This document shows, one piece after another, positions 21,730 through 34,280 of a stretch of 64,000 nt of DNA. Numbering within the stretch: position 1 is the stretch's first letter; each line of letters opens with the position of its first letter. Source of the DNA: Pollenia angustigena (lineage: Eukaryota; Arthropoda; Insecta; Diptera; Polleniidae); contig OV884056.1 of assembly GCA_930367215.1 (NCBI GenBank), positions 39,680,308-39,744,307 on the forward strand, read 5' to 3'. A model generated the notes under the pieces. The model ran no database searches and was not told the origin of the DNA. It saw only the letters and a program-made list of their open reading frames with translations. The translations under genes were made by a program, and so were the position numbers.

Positions 21730-22879
21730 TGGAAGCTTAATTTTTAATTGGGTAGTGTCATAGTTGACCGATTGTCATGATGCAAAATGCAAAAATTGAT
21801 TCTATATGATTAACAATTTGCAACTTTCATGATGCTTGGTCTTTAATGTACCATAAGTCCCTTATTAAACCGACATTTAAAAATAGCTTTAAGACGCCTA
21901 AAATCCTGACATAGTAGAACATAATAGAATTGCACCGTATTTAATTTATAAGACCAAAATTAAGACTTCCAAATTTTATTGGTACTTAATTTACCATAAG
22001 CGTCCAAACATAATTAAGTCTTTAGCTTTAGGCAAAAATCCTAAAGCGCATTTTAAAACATTATTAAAACGTCGGCAGTAACTTCAAATTATTTCTCATT
22101 TAATTGCTTTAATTTTCCTTTCCTTTTCTTTTGTTTTTCATTTTCTGTTTACAAAATGTTTGAAATTTATTGAATGGTAGAATTGTTGGGGGAATAAGTG
22201 TCAATTTTTAAAAGAATTAGAAAGAAAGTTCTCAAAAGAATATAGAAATTATTCAGAACGACTTTCTACGACAAATTTTTATGTCAAATTGTATGGAAAA
22301 TTTTGTCTCGCCGCAGTTCTCTATGAACACTTAAGGTGGACTCATCCATGCATTCGGAACTATAATTTCATCAGGAGAATAATGTTTTTACTGAGAGTGT
22401 TCTGCAGAACGATTCACCCATTTCTTAAAATTTGTCCGGGAAAACCAAAGCTACCATATGGTTAACAGATGTGAACAATAAATCAAAATGGCAGCACAAC
22501 TAGCAAACTAATTATATTGAGTTGGTTTTTTAAAGTGTGTTTAAGAAAATGGATGAAAAAAGGAAAGTGATTGTATTATTTTAAAATTTATTTCTTTTTT
22601 TTTTATACTTATTTAGCAAAGATACAATTATTGTAATTTAATGCAAAGTTATTATGGTGTAGCAGCTCAATTCAACTTTTATGTACAAATTGAAAAAAGT
22701 GGCATCTCAGTTCATTTTGTTCCGAGCAAGAATTCAAATCAAACCAATTCAAGAAAAAACTTGCCGAGCAAAATAATTTCTCTCCCTCTCAAAAGTAGAA
22801 CGTCAAACTCAATATACATAATAAAAAATTGTGTCCGAACAAAAATATTGTTGGGACCGCATGGGTTAATCAAGCTTAA
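21730..22879. other. AT-rich DNA, nothing recognised
   Basis: No coding region or element end supported. The 104-codon frame at 22641-22955 lacks motifs and runs into the MITE at 22880. Confidence 0.4.
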
Positions 22880-23148
22880 AGGCTCAACCATAATATGCAT
22901 AGCCTTGCTAAACCTACTGTCAAAAATTGTCAAAAACTCTCTCAAATGTACTTAACAAAACAAAAACCAAATAAAAAACATTTGATTCCGTACGGAATGT
23001 GCGATTAGATTCGTACCTTGCTTAAGCAAATGACAGTTTCATTAAACTTAGCAAAAAGTTTCCTTAAGTTCAATATGGTTTGCCTCATATAATTGACATG
23101 CATTCGCACATTTGCTTAAGCCAACTTAAGAACATTATGGTTGGGCCT
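22880..23148. mobile_element. 269-bp MITE, TAA duplication
   Basis: Left end AGGCTCAACCATAAT; right end on the opposite strand AGGCCCAACCATAAT. TAA is found at both flanks (22877-22879, 23149-23151). TTGCTTAAG words recur in the right half. Size and duplication suit a PIF/Harbinger-type MITE. Confidence 0.65.
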
Positions 23149-23151
23149 TAA

Positions 23152-24541
23152 GACTTTTATACGCCAAAGACAAGAACCAATTAAATACATTTTTGTTAAA
23201 TTTGGAAAAATTTAATTCTACATGACCAGAAAATAAAATTATGTGATTAACGGTATCAAATTTATCATGGGCCCCATGTTTTTAACAGCTTATTTTTGGT
23301 AAAAAGAGTTCACCTTAGGAACGCACTGCACATTATAAAATACACAAATGCGTACATTTAAAAGGTGTGACAAAATTACATTTTTGCTCTTCTACATACA
23401 AAGTGAATCGGTCTAATGTTTATATACAAGATACAGATTTTATAGTAATGTACTTTACTTGGTTCTATCCAAGTAATTGCAATTCAAAGATAGAAATAGA
23501 GATGAAGTTGTATTCGTTGTATTACTTGTGCATGCTCATAAGAAATTTTTAGGTCACGACATCAGGCAAAGTACTCGACATTGCTAAAATAGATAAAGAC
23601 GTTCACTTTATGTTACGTGGGTGTATAAAGGTGGGAGGGAAACAAATTCCAAGTCGTCGAGTTCAACTATTGTTAAGTTAACCTCAATGTTCTATTTAAT
23701 AAGTTGGTTGCAGTATGTGTCTGTGTTTTCAGTGGAATAAAAAAAATTAAACTACGTAAAATACGAGAATAAAATAAAAAACATAAGAAAGAATGACAAT
23801 TTAAAAAAAAAATTAAAGAAAGAGGAATAAAATTGGGTTAACAAAACTGCTTAGTTGCAGCATGGCTAAATGTATATAAACGAGGGCTGTACTAAAGTTG
23901 AAAATATCGATCACGAAAAGAGGGGAGAATCTTTCAAAATAATTAGAAAATAATTTTTGTCTGCAATAGTTAACACAGAAATATATTAAAAATTCTTTCT
24001 AATCACCAAATTCATAGAATCAAGTAAACAATTTGTTGATTTTGCAACTATTGCTTAAATTATAATATCGATTACTAAAAATTGTAAAAATTTTAAGTTA
24101 TGAATACTTTTTTTCAATAAATCATATTTTTAATTTTAATTTAAAAAATGATCAAAAAAACTTTGCCGTTTTGCCGTTTTGCCGTAAATTGAATTTATTA
24201 TAAAGTTCAGGTTTCGACAATTTTCAACAACAATTCTACAAGTTTAAATTAAATTATTATAAACGAAAAAATCAATCAAGGTTTTATGTTATATAGTTAA
24301 TATTTTAATTTAAATTTTATTTCAAAACAACTAAAATTTAAATTAAATCAAAATTATATTTTTATTTCTTTCAACAAAAAAAAAATAATTGATTCAATTA
24401 TCACATTAATTAAATTGAAATACTTTTTAAACAATTTTTAATTGATAAAAACTAGTGATAGTTTTTTCTCTTAACCAACCATATTAGATGTTCATTTATT
24501 TAAAAATAATAATTTTTACAGATATTTTGATTGAAACGCTA
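23152..24541. other. Very AT-rich DNA, nothing recognised
   Basis: Long runs of A and T with little complexity from 24060 to 24480. No gene or element end seen. A small triplet of TTTTGCCGTTTTGCCG lies at about 24165. Confidence 0.4.
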
Positions 24542-25873
24542 CACATAGGGGTTTTTTGCCAATCTAGCCGGACATTTCTTTTTGTTTTAGATTATATTGC
24601 TTCTTAAAAGTTATTGAGTGCCCCTAGATCGATGAAACTTGGCAGAAATATGTGACATTGTCATAGGCAGGTAAACCTTAAAAATAAATAAAATCCGACC
24701 AAGGAGAAAAAGGTTCCCCCTAGAAGAACTAATCCAACCTCTGAAAAATGCAATTTTTTTTAAAGTTCTCCCATACTTTTGTTTGGCAAATGCAACTTTT
24801 AACGTCGGCAAAAGTTAAAAAACCTAAAATTAGACCCATGAGATCGTAAAATTACACTTTTCGCCCCCGCCCCCTTCTGAGGGCGGTTACATAAAATATT
24901 ATTTAAAAAAAATTTAAATATTAAAAGAAATAGATTACTAATGCCTTAATACTATAAACATTAAATTTCTGATTTTTTATGGGTAGGGGGAGGTATACCT
25001 CCAAAACCCCCCCATCCCCCGGAACGACCCTGTCAAAAAAAAATTTTTTTTTTGCTGATTTCCAAAACATATCAATTTTTAAGATTTTATGTATTTTTTA
25101 GTATTTAATTTATCTGAAAATAATTAATATATTCGTAATTATAATATAATAGTAACAGCAAATTTTATTTAAAATAACTTCTCTTTTGCACTAAGATGAT
25201 GATGAGTGCCATGGTTCATGGTTAAAACCCGTTATTTACTGTTTCGCACATCCCTTTTTTACACAGGTAATATTAGTCTTAGATGTAATAATTTAAATAA
25301 AAAACATCTACGTACAACCAAAACATTTTATGACTGACGAAAGGGTTTCTATCATATGTTCCTATGCAAGATGAGCAAAAACAGAAAAAATGTGAAATTT
25401 TCAAAAAATGATGTATAACATTTTTAAGAACTCAGCGGGCTTCACCTTCAAAAACGTTTTAAATTTTTTTTTTTTTACAAAAAAGTGAACAAAAAAATCG
25501 TTTTTTTTAAATTCGAACAAATTTTTTTATCATAAAAACTTCTAATAAAATTTTTCTAAAAATGTTCATAATTAGCTGTTTATATAGTCCTTCACAGAAA
25601 AAAAAAATCAATGTAAAATCTTTATTCGTTTATCTACAAAAAAATATATTGTAAATCTCTCAAAACCGTAAAAAGTCAATGAACACGCATGCAGTTTAAT
25701 CAAATTTCCTGGTTTTAACAGCGTCCCAAAACCACAAATCTCAAGCAAAAGACTTGAAAATTCACTATACGATGCAGAACTTTGTTGTCTGTCGAGCTGC
25801 GTTTTTAAATTTTTCCATTTCTTAAATTTAATTTTTTGCTTAATGTCCGCCTAGATTGGCAAAAAAAAAAGTG
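24542..25873. mobile_element. 1.3-kb TIR element, TTTTTTGCCAATCTAG ends
   Basis: The subterminal block TTTTTTGCCAATCTAG followed by (C/G)CGGACATT occurs at about 24552-24575 and, on the other strand, at about 25840-25870. Both are preceded by CAC. The interior (24600-25030) has a GC-richer stretch with C runs and no transposase. Target duplications could not be recognised, so limits are approximate. Nonautonomous DNA transposon, superfamily unknown. Confidence 0.5.
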
Positions 25874-25989
25874 CATTTCGAGTTTCAATTAACACAGTGT
25901 AGTTTATTATGGAGTAAAAATGCAAGTTTTATGTCCTGATGCAATATATTATCTTATTATCTTCATTATCTTATATTGTAGCCGTAGTA

Positions 25990-27840
25990 TTTATTTTTAT
26001 TTATTTAATATAATTAGGTCTATGGATAAATCCTTACAGCCTAATACAAATGAGTATTTAGCTTAAGTATAATATTACGTTTCACAATATTTACATCTAG
26101 AGCACAATCAAAAAATTCAAACATTTCATTAGCATAGTTAGTACGGAAAGTTTTTATAAATAAGGGATTATAGTACCGTACCGTACGTCGTGGAATGTTT
26201 AATGATAATCTGCTTAATAAAAAATTGGAGCATACTTTTCCATTTATTAAGTTAATTACAGTGTTGGCAAACGTATTAAGGATAATCTTGTAGAATATGA
26301 GGGGAGATTATCATATTCTCCATATGTATCTCTCATGCAAAAAAGCAAGAATTGTTTTTGAATGGATTCAATATGATCACTATGAACCATATAATGTGGA
26401 TCCCATACAATCGAACCGTATTCCAAGATTGGTCTAACGAGAGATGTGTAAAGTTGTTAAGTGACGAAAGGATCATTGAATTCTTTCGCCCAACGTTTAA
26501 TAAAAGCCAGAGTACAACGAGCCCTGTTGACAGTCATTGTTACCTATGTGTTGAATAAAATCCAATTTTACATCCAGTAAGATGCCAAGATCCATAATCG
26601 TGTCAACTATCTCGATTTTATAGTCACCGAGTTTATAGTTATTTAAAATACTACGTTTTCTAGAAAAGCGCATATGTTTACATTTCATTAGGTTATGTTA
26701 ACACCAATTATAAAAGGTATCTAAGTCTTCCTGAAGATAAATGTGGTCTAAGGAGTTCGTGAAGTTTAAGAATATTTTTACATCGTCTACGGATATTAGT
26801 ATATGTGAATGTTCATTAATTTCAAGAGCAGAAACAAAAGAGAGCCAAACTGACTACCTTGCGGAACACCGGATTTTACCAATAAAAGCTTAGAAGTTGA
26901 AAACCCACATTTTACGCATCGTATTCTGCCGAGTAGATATTATTTTAGCCAGCTTACATACATTTTGTCGAAACCCATATGATTTACCTTATCAAATGCC
27001 TTACTGAAGTCGGTATAAATAACGTCAGTATGTTGGTTATTGACAAATCTCATTTACCAAAGTTGTTAGTTCTAAAATATTTGTCATAGTTGATGATTCT
27101 TTACAAAAACCGTGTTGAAGAGGTGTTAATAACGGTAAAGCTTGATAAACCAAGGATTCTAAAATGCATTTTTCAAAAAGTTTTGGAATTTTGGAGTTTG
27201 GCTATACATCTGTAATTAATCATATATGATTTATTTCCAGATTTGAACAAGAATTAGATATGACTCTTTCCATATTTTTGGGAAATAGGTATTTTTCATA
27301 GAAATATTAAAAATAATTGACAACGGTATTGCTGAAGCATGAAAATACTGCTTGGTATACCATCAGGACCCATTGAGTTTGAATATTTAAAAGATTTTAA
27401 ACAGTTGATAATATTGACTGTGGTTATTGGTGTAAAAGATATAGTGTGACCAGTAACATAATTGACGTTTTCAGCACAATGTGCATCAGGATATGTGAAC
27501 GAAAAAAAGTCTGTGAATAAATCACTGATTTTCTTTTCATCATGTGTTTCAGTACCCATATATTGCTTGACCTTTGGTGCGCCAGTGGTCTTTCTTTTCG
27601 AATTAACAAATTTATAGAATAAAGCCCTTTCTGAACTTAATAGCATTAAAAGTAAAAGAACACGTTATATAAATACAAGAATCGTTTATAACATTAGCGA
27701 AGTGGTATTTTTGTAATTCATAAGCAATTAGACAATTATAAAAATCATAAAATATTCACGAATTTCTTGATTGGTGAATTTATAATACGCCTGCGACTGT
27801 TTGGTAATAGATAAAAGAGAACTTGAACTTATTTCTTTTA
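25990..27840 (-). mobile_element. LINE (non-LTR retrotransposon) relic
   Basis: Read on the minus strand, a degraded reverse transcriptase appears: SERALFYKFVNSKRKTTGAP (about 27640), LKSFKYSNSMGPDGIPSSIF (about 27380), YTDFSKAFDKVNHMGF (about 27020-26970), KSGVPQGSQFGSLLF (about 26880-26840), a YxDD-box remnant ISVDDVKIFLNF (about 26800-26765), then LMKCKHMRFSRKRSILNNYK and GVLLDVKLDF-like sequence (ILLDVKLDFIQH). The C-terminal end is near 26120-26050 (YYNPLFIKTFRTNYANEMF, stop). The order and motifs suit the Jockey group. Several frameshifts and stops; the endonuclease half is absent, as in a 5'-truncated copy. No clear poly-A; the 3' limit is near 25990. Confidence 0.8.
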
Positions 27841-27845
27841 ATCTA

Positions 27846-28738
27846 AAGGGTTATCCAACTATAATGCACGATGTTAATTGTGAGTCACACCTTAACATCA
27901 AGTTTCATGTCCAACTTAATTTGAAATTTCTTTGTTTCAGTGTCTGACAATTTCAACCATGAAGAGGTACACAATTAAGCAGCACGTTAAGATTGTTGAA
28001 TCATTTTACCAATATGGGTGTTCAATTCAAAATGCATTTCGACATAATCGACCAAATTTGTCTACAATCGAGAGAATTTTCAGCAAAATTTAGCAAACCG
28101 GGTCTGTAGGAAATGTGAAAACACCTGTTTGGAGTGGTTTATTGCCTAGCGGCACCATCGGGCCGGGCCGTACTTCTTCGAAAATGTATACGGCCAAGCA
28201 GTTACCGTGATTGGTGTTTGCTATCGCGAGATGAAGGCAGACTTCTTTTGGGCAGAAATTGAGGATATGTACCTGGATGTTATGTGGTTCTAACAGCATA
28301 AAGCCACTTGCCACATAGCCAATGAAACAATGGCTCTTTAACGCGAGAAATTCAGTGGCCGTGTTATCTCGCATCGTGGCAATGTTGACTGGCCTTCACG
28401 TTCATGTGATTTGATATTGTTGGACTCCTTTCTTTCTTGATACTAAGAAAAATAAAATGAACGTCAATAAGCCAAAAACAATTCAAGAGCTAAAAAATTA
28501 GATACTTCGGCACATTAACGACATTGAACCTCAATTACATATGTCTCAGAGTCATTGCAAATATGAACCATCGAATAGAGGTATGCAAACGAAGCCATGG
28601 TGAGCATTTAACCGATATTTAGTTTCACATATTATTGTCATAAATCCTTCTATAATAACAAAAAATATTGGGATAATTCTCTGAAAACTTTTGGTTTTAT
28701 TTACAATGAACATCGTGCGTTTTGGTTGGATCATCCTG
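27846..28738 (+). mobile_element. Mariner DD41D-like element, decayed
   Basis: Left end AAGGGTTATCCAACTATAAT, then GCACGATGTT; the right end on the other strand gives GATGATCCAACCAAAACG then CACGATGTT. TA flanks both ends (27844-27845, 28739-28740). It sits at the 5' side of the LINE relic. Coding remnants: MKRYTIKQHVKIVESFYQYG from ATG 27959 to a stop near 28092, an internal deletion, VTVIGVCYREM.. (about 28208), W F-stop-Q H K ATCHIANETMAL (about 28289-28340), FSGRVISHRGNVDWPS (about 28350), and NKPKTIQELKN (about 28470). The QQDGAT motif is destroyed (stop, then Q-H-K), and about 400 bp of the middle is missing. Confidence 0.8.
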
Positions 28739-30021
28739 TATTTTAAAAATTGTTTCACTAAAAAGAAATATTCTCTGCATGGAAATCGATTATAAAGATT
28801 GCAAATTACACTAAAATGTAAACAAAAGAAGAAGTGTATTTAAAATCAATTCAATATAGGCAGAGCTTCAGTTTAAAGAAGTTCACTTAAGTGAAGTTTG
28901 ACTGAAAAACCTTACCCTCGCATATTCATGAAATTGTATAAAATTCACAGGAGTTTATTTTTACTCCTTTCTTCTCATCTCTAACAGCCCAGCATAGGTA
29001 TGAAATCACGCAACGACCCAAGAGTACATTATTACAATTGAAAAAATATTTCAGCTGTAAACGAGAAAAAAACAACAACAACAGTTTCATCTATATAAAA
29101 ATGCAATGGCATTAGAAAAGAAATTTAAGAATAAGACACGTTAAATCATAAGGCAAATGAAAGTAAAGGGCTGGCTGGTGGCAAATATTTTTATTTTATG
29201 TGTGTGTTGGATTTTTTTGTTATGAATGTAGGTGGAAATATATTTTCAAAAATCCTATTTTTTATGTCTTCACTGACAAGCACCATAACCTTAAATGGCA
29301 TAGGGAAACTGTAACACTAACTTGTAACTGAAATAAAAAAAAATATATTTAGTACATCTTGATTTTAAGATAATTTGAAATAAAGCTGAGATTAGCTATT
29401 TACGCTCTAATGTGTTTGAAAAAAAATTAAAAAAATAATTACAAGTTCAAAATCAAGTATCAAGTATGTATGATTTTACTAAACTACAAGAAAATTATGT
29501 TAAATTCTTTTATATGCCAAGAAGAAATATTGGGAAGGAAGAGTTGTAAATGATTGCTGATAGATTATGCTTATTAATAAGTTAAATTGACATTATTTTT
29601 TTTAAGAATATAGAAAGGACTGAAAATTTTGAATGTTAAAATACCGTAGAAAAAATAAATTTTTTTCCAATCTTAAGGCATGTAACTCAGTCCGGTAAAT
29701 ACTGTTTGCTAAAAGCTAAAAGAGAAAAAGTGCGTAATTAAAAAAAAAACAGTTCTCAAGATTTGGTTAAATTTTGGTTAAAAACGACAAAGGTATCCCT
29801 TGTCTCCTTGGTCTCCACATAAGGATGAAGTATTGCAAGCGCAATGTGTAGTAATTATTTATGCCAATCAAATATATTTGATCAATCTTAACGATCGTCT
29901 CTAAATATAGTTAACTATATTTTTTTTTAAACATTATTGCCTGTATTAATAAAAATACTTAAAATTTGATAAAAGTTAACATAACAAATGTTCTATGAAA
30001 ATTTTTCTCAACCCATATCGT
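28739..30021. other. AT-rich DNA, nothing recognised
   Basis: No gene, inverted repeat with duplication, or repeat family member was recognised in this stretch. Confidence 0.4.
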
Positions 30022-30395
30022 CCCAATGCTCGATTTTTCGAACAGTAAATTTTACGCGTTTTTGTAATTTTTTTACTTTTTTTAGGTGAGACAAAGAACT
30101 AATTTTTTTTAAACAATTATATATTGTATGTGCTTAGCTACAAATATAAAAATAAAAGTTCTTACCCACTTCACTCCTCTCTTGTATAAAAAGGGGGAAG
30201 AAAAAAGCTTAATTTTAGCATAATTTTAAAAACTGAAAACTTTGTATAAAATAAAAAAAAAATTAAAATAGTGAAAATGCAGTTCCATTGAAAAACGATT
30301 AAACTATCAACAACAGCAAAAACATTTCCGTGTTTTTCAAATGTGTTTTTGTTATTTGACTTTAAAAAGCAGAGTTCGATTTTTCGAACACTGGG
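30022..30395. mobile_element. 374-bp element with TTCGAA-rich inverted ends
   Basis: Left end CCCAATGCTCGATTTTTCGA; right end on the other strand CCCAGTGTTCGAAAAATCGA. Both are followed by AAC. Each tip is itself nearly palindromic (TCGA-TTT-TCGA). The flanks show no certain duplication. A similar ATCGAACACC block at about 33020 may be another, damaged, end. The 75-codon minus frame inside is probably chance. Confidence 0.5.
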
Positions 30396-30529
30396 CACTA
30401 TTAAGCACTTTTGTTTTTTCTCTGAAAGGCTAACTGAATCATCGCAGATTAAAATTTTTCACACATTTGAATAAACGGAAATAAATTTATTCTGTTTTTG
30501 CTGAACATAAAAAAGCTAATGAAAAATCA

Positions 30530-31515
30530 GCGTTCGTGCCATTCGAGAAACTAACGGTGTGCATAATCGGCCTACTACAGCTGTAGCTGAGGGTGCAATC
30601 ATTGGTCCAAATTTTTCAAAATTGAGGAAAATCAGAATGTTACCGTTAATGGTAACTTCGCACCATATTTTTTTTTTTTTTTTTTTTTGTTAGGACCAGC
30701 ACTCGGGGGATATATGTTAGTAAAATAGGTTATGGAAAGGAGAGAAGAGGTTGTAGTGCCTATGAACATTATTTTTTCATGTTGACAGTGAGAGGGAAGA
30801 CTTCAGCAGGAAGGTTATTCCACATACGAACAGTCCGGCAAAAAAACGAATTTTACCTGTAATGCATTGTACGATTTACCGGCCAATTGACCACAAAATA
30901 ATGGGCTCTTGAGGAAAAACAAACGTACGGGTTTCGGTCTCGTCCAAGCGTATCATTTATCTTCTGAAGCATAGCACCAATATCGGGTACGCTTGGTCTA
31001 TAATCAAATGATTTCGAATGGCAAAGGTTACTGTCATTTGCAGAAGAGTAGGTAGGGTTGGAAGTTTGACATATGAATAAATTTTGAGCTCGTTTGACGA
31101 AACTCTGTCTAAAACTACTCATTTTGTGCGACCTGTGATAAAACTCAATATAAATTGAAAGAAGTTATCACCGACAACAAATGCAATAAGTTTTGACAAG
31201 AGTGTACCATGTCAGACTCTGTCAAACGCTTTGAAAATATCTTAAGCAATTACCTTACTTTCACCAAAATGGTAAACGAAACAGCACCAGTATAGCAACC
31301 TGAAACTCAAGCACATGGTCGTGGTGAGATCTGGTACTGGACGGCGCTTCGAGCCATACATTTTGGTGAGCACTTAATTTCATGTTTGTCTATGGTAAAT
31401 TTTCCACGTAGCTCTTTTGAAATCACACCTTAGACCATTTTCTCTGGGGATATGTAATGACTGGGGTCTTCCGGATTGACGCTTTGGAAGCTAAAACTAC
31501 TGGTGTTATTCGCGT
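30530..31515 (+). pseudogene. Mariner-type relic split by a LINE insertion
   Basis: Upstream of the LINE tail: FFKIEENQNVTVNGNFAPYF (about 30610-30672) matches the FFEN..GQAVTVNG region of the DD41D transposase. Downstream: FGEHLIS (about 31362), VNFPRSSFEITP (about 31390-31430) and, after a frameshift, FLWGYVMTGVFRIDALEAK (about 31437-31493), matching VNWPPRSCDLTPLDFFLWGY and the following segment. The second Asp region is unrecognisable and the third is lost. Both halves are on the plus strand in the right order with the LINE between. Confidence 0.6.
30669..31262 (-). mobile_element. LINE 3' end with poly-A, internally deleted
   Basis: On the minus strand it opens with DIFKAFDRV.HGTLLSKLIAF (about 31240-31180), a reverse-transcriptase block. 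It jumps past the GVPQGS and YADD region to SSFRQSFVKRAQN (about 31118), RTVRMWNNLPAEVFPLTVNM (about 30832-30775) and a noncoding tail ending in a run of A (T run at 30669-30690 on the plus strand). The C-terminal RTVR.WN.LPAE.FP motif is widespread in Jockey-group elements. An imperfect short duplication (ACTTCGCACCA / ACTTTCACCAA) brackets it within the mariner relic. Confidence 0.75.
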
Positions 31516-31523
31516 ATACCACA

Positions 31524-32311
31524 CACAGAAAAAAATCAAATTTTTCAGTAGTGATTTTGCTTCATTGTTGTTTCATGTTAATTCAACCTGATTTTACAAT
31601 AACTTGCGAACAAAATTTGTTCCTTTTAAAATAACTATGATTCATGTAAATTTAACATTGCAGTAAAGTTAGAGCAAAATGTCATTTATATTGAAATAAC
31701 AATCCGAATCACGTTGAATGAAAGTTATTGAAGTTGAAACAACGTGCATTTCATGCAGAATCAAATTGGTCGGGGTATGATATAACAGTGTGAAGAAGCT
31801 TCAGAGACACATATGCATTTATTTAAGAATAATCAAAACACTTACACCTGTAATACATGGTTCACTTATTTTGTATTCTCCTTTGTTAACAGAAGCATTA
31901 GCAGAATCCCAAGTTATGGTTTTCGTCATCATTCTACTTTGAAAACTTCATGTACTTTTTAACTAAATAATTTTAATTAAAAGAATAGGGGAATTGTCTT
32001 CTTTTTATAACATATTTTAAACATGAAAATATAAAAATGTACATACTAAAGTATTTACGCATGTTAATTTAACAAGATAAACTTTTGATTTTAATATAAA
32101 ACAGGTTTTTATGGATTCAATATTGAACAATGTTTTTTTAACAGTGAATAATATTAAATAAACGTGATTTAAGGTTATTTTAATATTTTTCATTTAAAAT
32201 TAATATGAAATAATGATAAATTTAAATAAAGGGCATACTTTTGTAGAAATTTACCATGATTCTCAATCCACATTTCGGCATGTTATTTTAACATTGGTAT
32301 TTTTTTCTGTG
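31524..32311. mobile_element. 788-bp MITE with CACAGAAAAAAAT ends
   Basis: The left end CACAGAAAAAAATCAAA and right end (other strand CACAGAAAAAAATACCAA) match for 14 bases. Interior words such as TTCATGTTAATTC and ATGTTATTTTAACAT recur in both directions. Short termini are shared with the TA-flanked MITE at 62957. Target duplication not clear (flanks CACA and TGAA). It abuts the 3' side of the mariner relic. Confidence 0.45.
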
Positions 32312-32478
32312 TGAAGTTGCTATGCTCGAATGAGTCACTCAAATTGGACCTTCCTAATGGACCACCTCAGACGAAGTCATGATATAATTTTCATACAGTT
32401 AATGCCATAAATTATTTTTTTAGCCGAAAATAAAAATTTCAAGTTCACTTTCAAATTGATGTGTTTTATTTTACATTA

Positions 32479-32867
32479 GAGTCTGAACACAATGTAACGA
32501 TCATTTATTGCGGTGCGGTTTTTCATACGATTTTGAAGTAAAAAAACCGCAGTGCATAACATTAAAATCTATTTTATTTTCATTGCGGACTTCCTTTCGC
32601 TCTCAACAAAGCGAATCTAATTCGCCTTGTCTCTCAATTTCTGATACTCGTTCTCTTTTTGATGTTGCCGTAGTTTTTGAATAATTGGCTATGTTCACAA
32701 CATTATTGAAAGCAAACAACATGATAAAAATGTGTGCACAAATAAACTAATAAAAATTTAAACAAAAAATTATAGCTTTTTCCGTCGCCATCTTCCGTTG
32801 TATTATGTTTATTTTTCTCTCCCGCAACGAGAAATCGCACCGCACCGCAAACATTGTGTTTAGACTC
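32479..32867. mobile_element. 389-bp MITE with TTA duplication
   Basis: Left end GAGTCTGAACACAATGT; right end on the opposite strand GAGTCTAAACACAATGT, one mismatch in 17, followed in both by GCGGTGCGG at slightly different offsets. Perfect TTA flanks (32476-32478, 32868-32870). Suits a PIF/Harbinger-type MITE. Confidence 0.8.
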
Positions 32868-32870
32868 TTA

Positions 32871-33599
32871 TAGTTAAAACTTCACGATGAATCACCCGAT
32901 TTCTGTGCGAGTCGGATAATCGAGGTTCAATTAATAAATGCGTTTTTCTATTTTTCTTTAATAAAATAAAATTAGTTAGTTTCAAATTTAAATTAAAAAT
33001 GATAAATAGTGCCCACTATTTGATTAATCGAACACCATTTTTCTCAAAAACAAAATATGTAAAAAAATGGACTTCAGATTCGTGTTTTCAAGTCCCAAAT
33101 TATCCCAAGTTCTAAAAACTTACTCGAAAAAAATCGCTGGAACGAAACGTTTGTTAAATCTAACAATCGTTTATGAATACGGTGGTAAGTTTTAATTTTA
33201 CTGGGATAATTGTATATAATTTATATTGAATAAAATATACTTTGCCCCCAAACATCTTATTATAGCATTTTCTTAAAAAAAAATGTTTAAAATCTACACA
33301 CATGTGCCCTTTTTTTAAGAACAAAATGAACAACAATTATTTAAAACTTAAATAATTCTTCTTTATTTTTGTCCTTAGCCGTGATGTTGGGAAAAAAATA
33401 TTATATTTATTTTATTGTATATTCAATGCAATCAATGTTTTTTTTTATTGCTTTATGTTTTTATTTCCTTTTTTCTTTCAAATTTTTATTTTTGTGAATC
33501 AAACACAACATCTGTCACGCCTTATGCAAATTAGTGCAAATTTTGTTTTATATGTGTGGCATATATATTTATATGTATGTGTGTGTTAGTGTGAAACGT
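32871..33599. other. AT-rich DNA, nothing recognised
   Basis: Only weak similarity to the TTCGAAC element ends at about 33010-33030. No gene seen. Confidence 0.35.
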
Positions 33600-33973
33600 C
33601 CCTGCAAATAATAGGATCAGTCCAAACACGCGTGTAAAGAGTAGCCAACAAGGGACCATAACTAGTCCAAAAGTAACCCAAACGTATGAAAAAAAACATG
33701 GTCTATTTAACATAACGATGTCCTAGGGGAGGACCATATAACCCACCTTTGGACAACTAAGGAGTAGTTTTAAAGCTACTCCATGGTATATTCAAGAGAA
33801 TTAGTTTTGAAGTCGTTTAAAAACGAAAGCATTTCGTTGAAAAACGAAGACATGTCGTCTCACTACAAATACTTTTTAACAATGACATCGTCCATGCTTG
33901 CATTACATCGGAGCAGCCATGGAGTAGTCCATTTTATCAAAATGGATCAGGTGGTCCAATTTTATTTGCAGGG
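33600..33973. mobile_element. 374-bp element with CCCTGCAAATAA ends
   Basis: CCCTGCAAATAA (left) is mirrored by TTATTTGCAGGG (right). Inside, GGACCA/TGGTCC and GGAGTAG/CTACTCC words occur in both directions, including the perfect hairpin GGAGTAG-TTTTAAAG-CTACTCC at about 33761-33782. The flanking GTGTGAAAC and GTGTTACAC agree at 7 of 9 positions and may be a decayed duplication. Confidence 0.5.
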
Positions 33974-34029
33974 GTGTTACACAAACACACAGATACACAC
34001 ATACAACAAAAGTATGGAAATTTGAGTTT

Positions 34030-34280
34030 ATTTATCTTTTTTTTTATATCATATCAGTACATGTGTCTATGTATGTATATAGCGAACATTCTTATGTAAA
34101 TTGATGTAAAAACACATCTATCAATATACATATCCATGTTCTCATACATTTGCATACATAAGTTTATATATGTACATACATTCATACAAACTGAACTGAG
34201 TTGATTGCATGTATGTGTATATATGTGTGGGAATGTATGTATGTCTTGCAATACATCATATGCCAAAAGCAAATTTACGC
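34030..34280. repeat. Degenerate TATG/TACA simple sequence
   Basis: Rich in TATGTATG, TACATACATT and CATACA words across 250 bases, with the 72-codon minus frame explained by the repeat. A similar patch is at 33550-33590 (TATGTATGTGTGTG). Confidence 0.6.

Noticed and set aside
22641..22955. 104-codon plus-strand frame
   Set aside because: No motif, and its end runs through the terminal repeat of the MITE at 22880.
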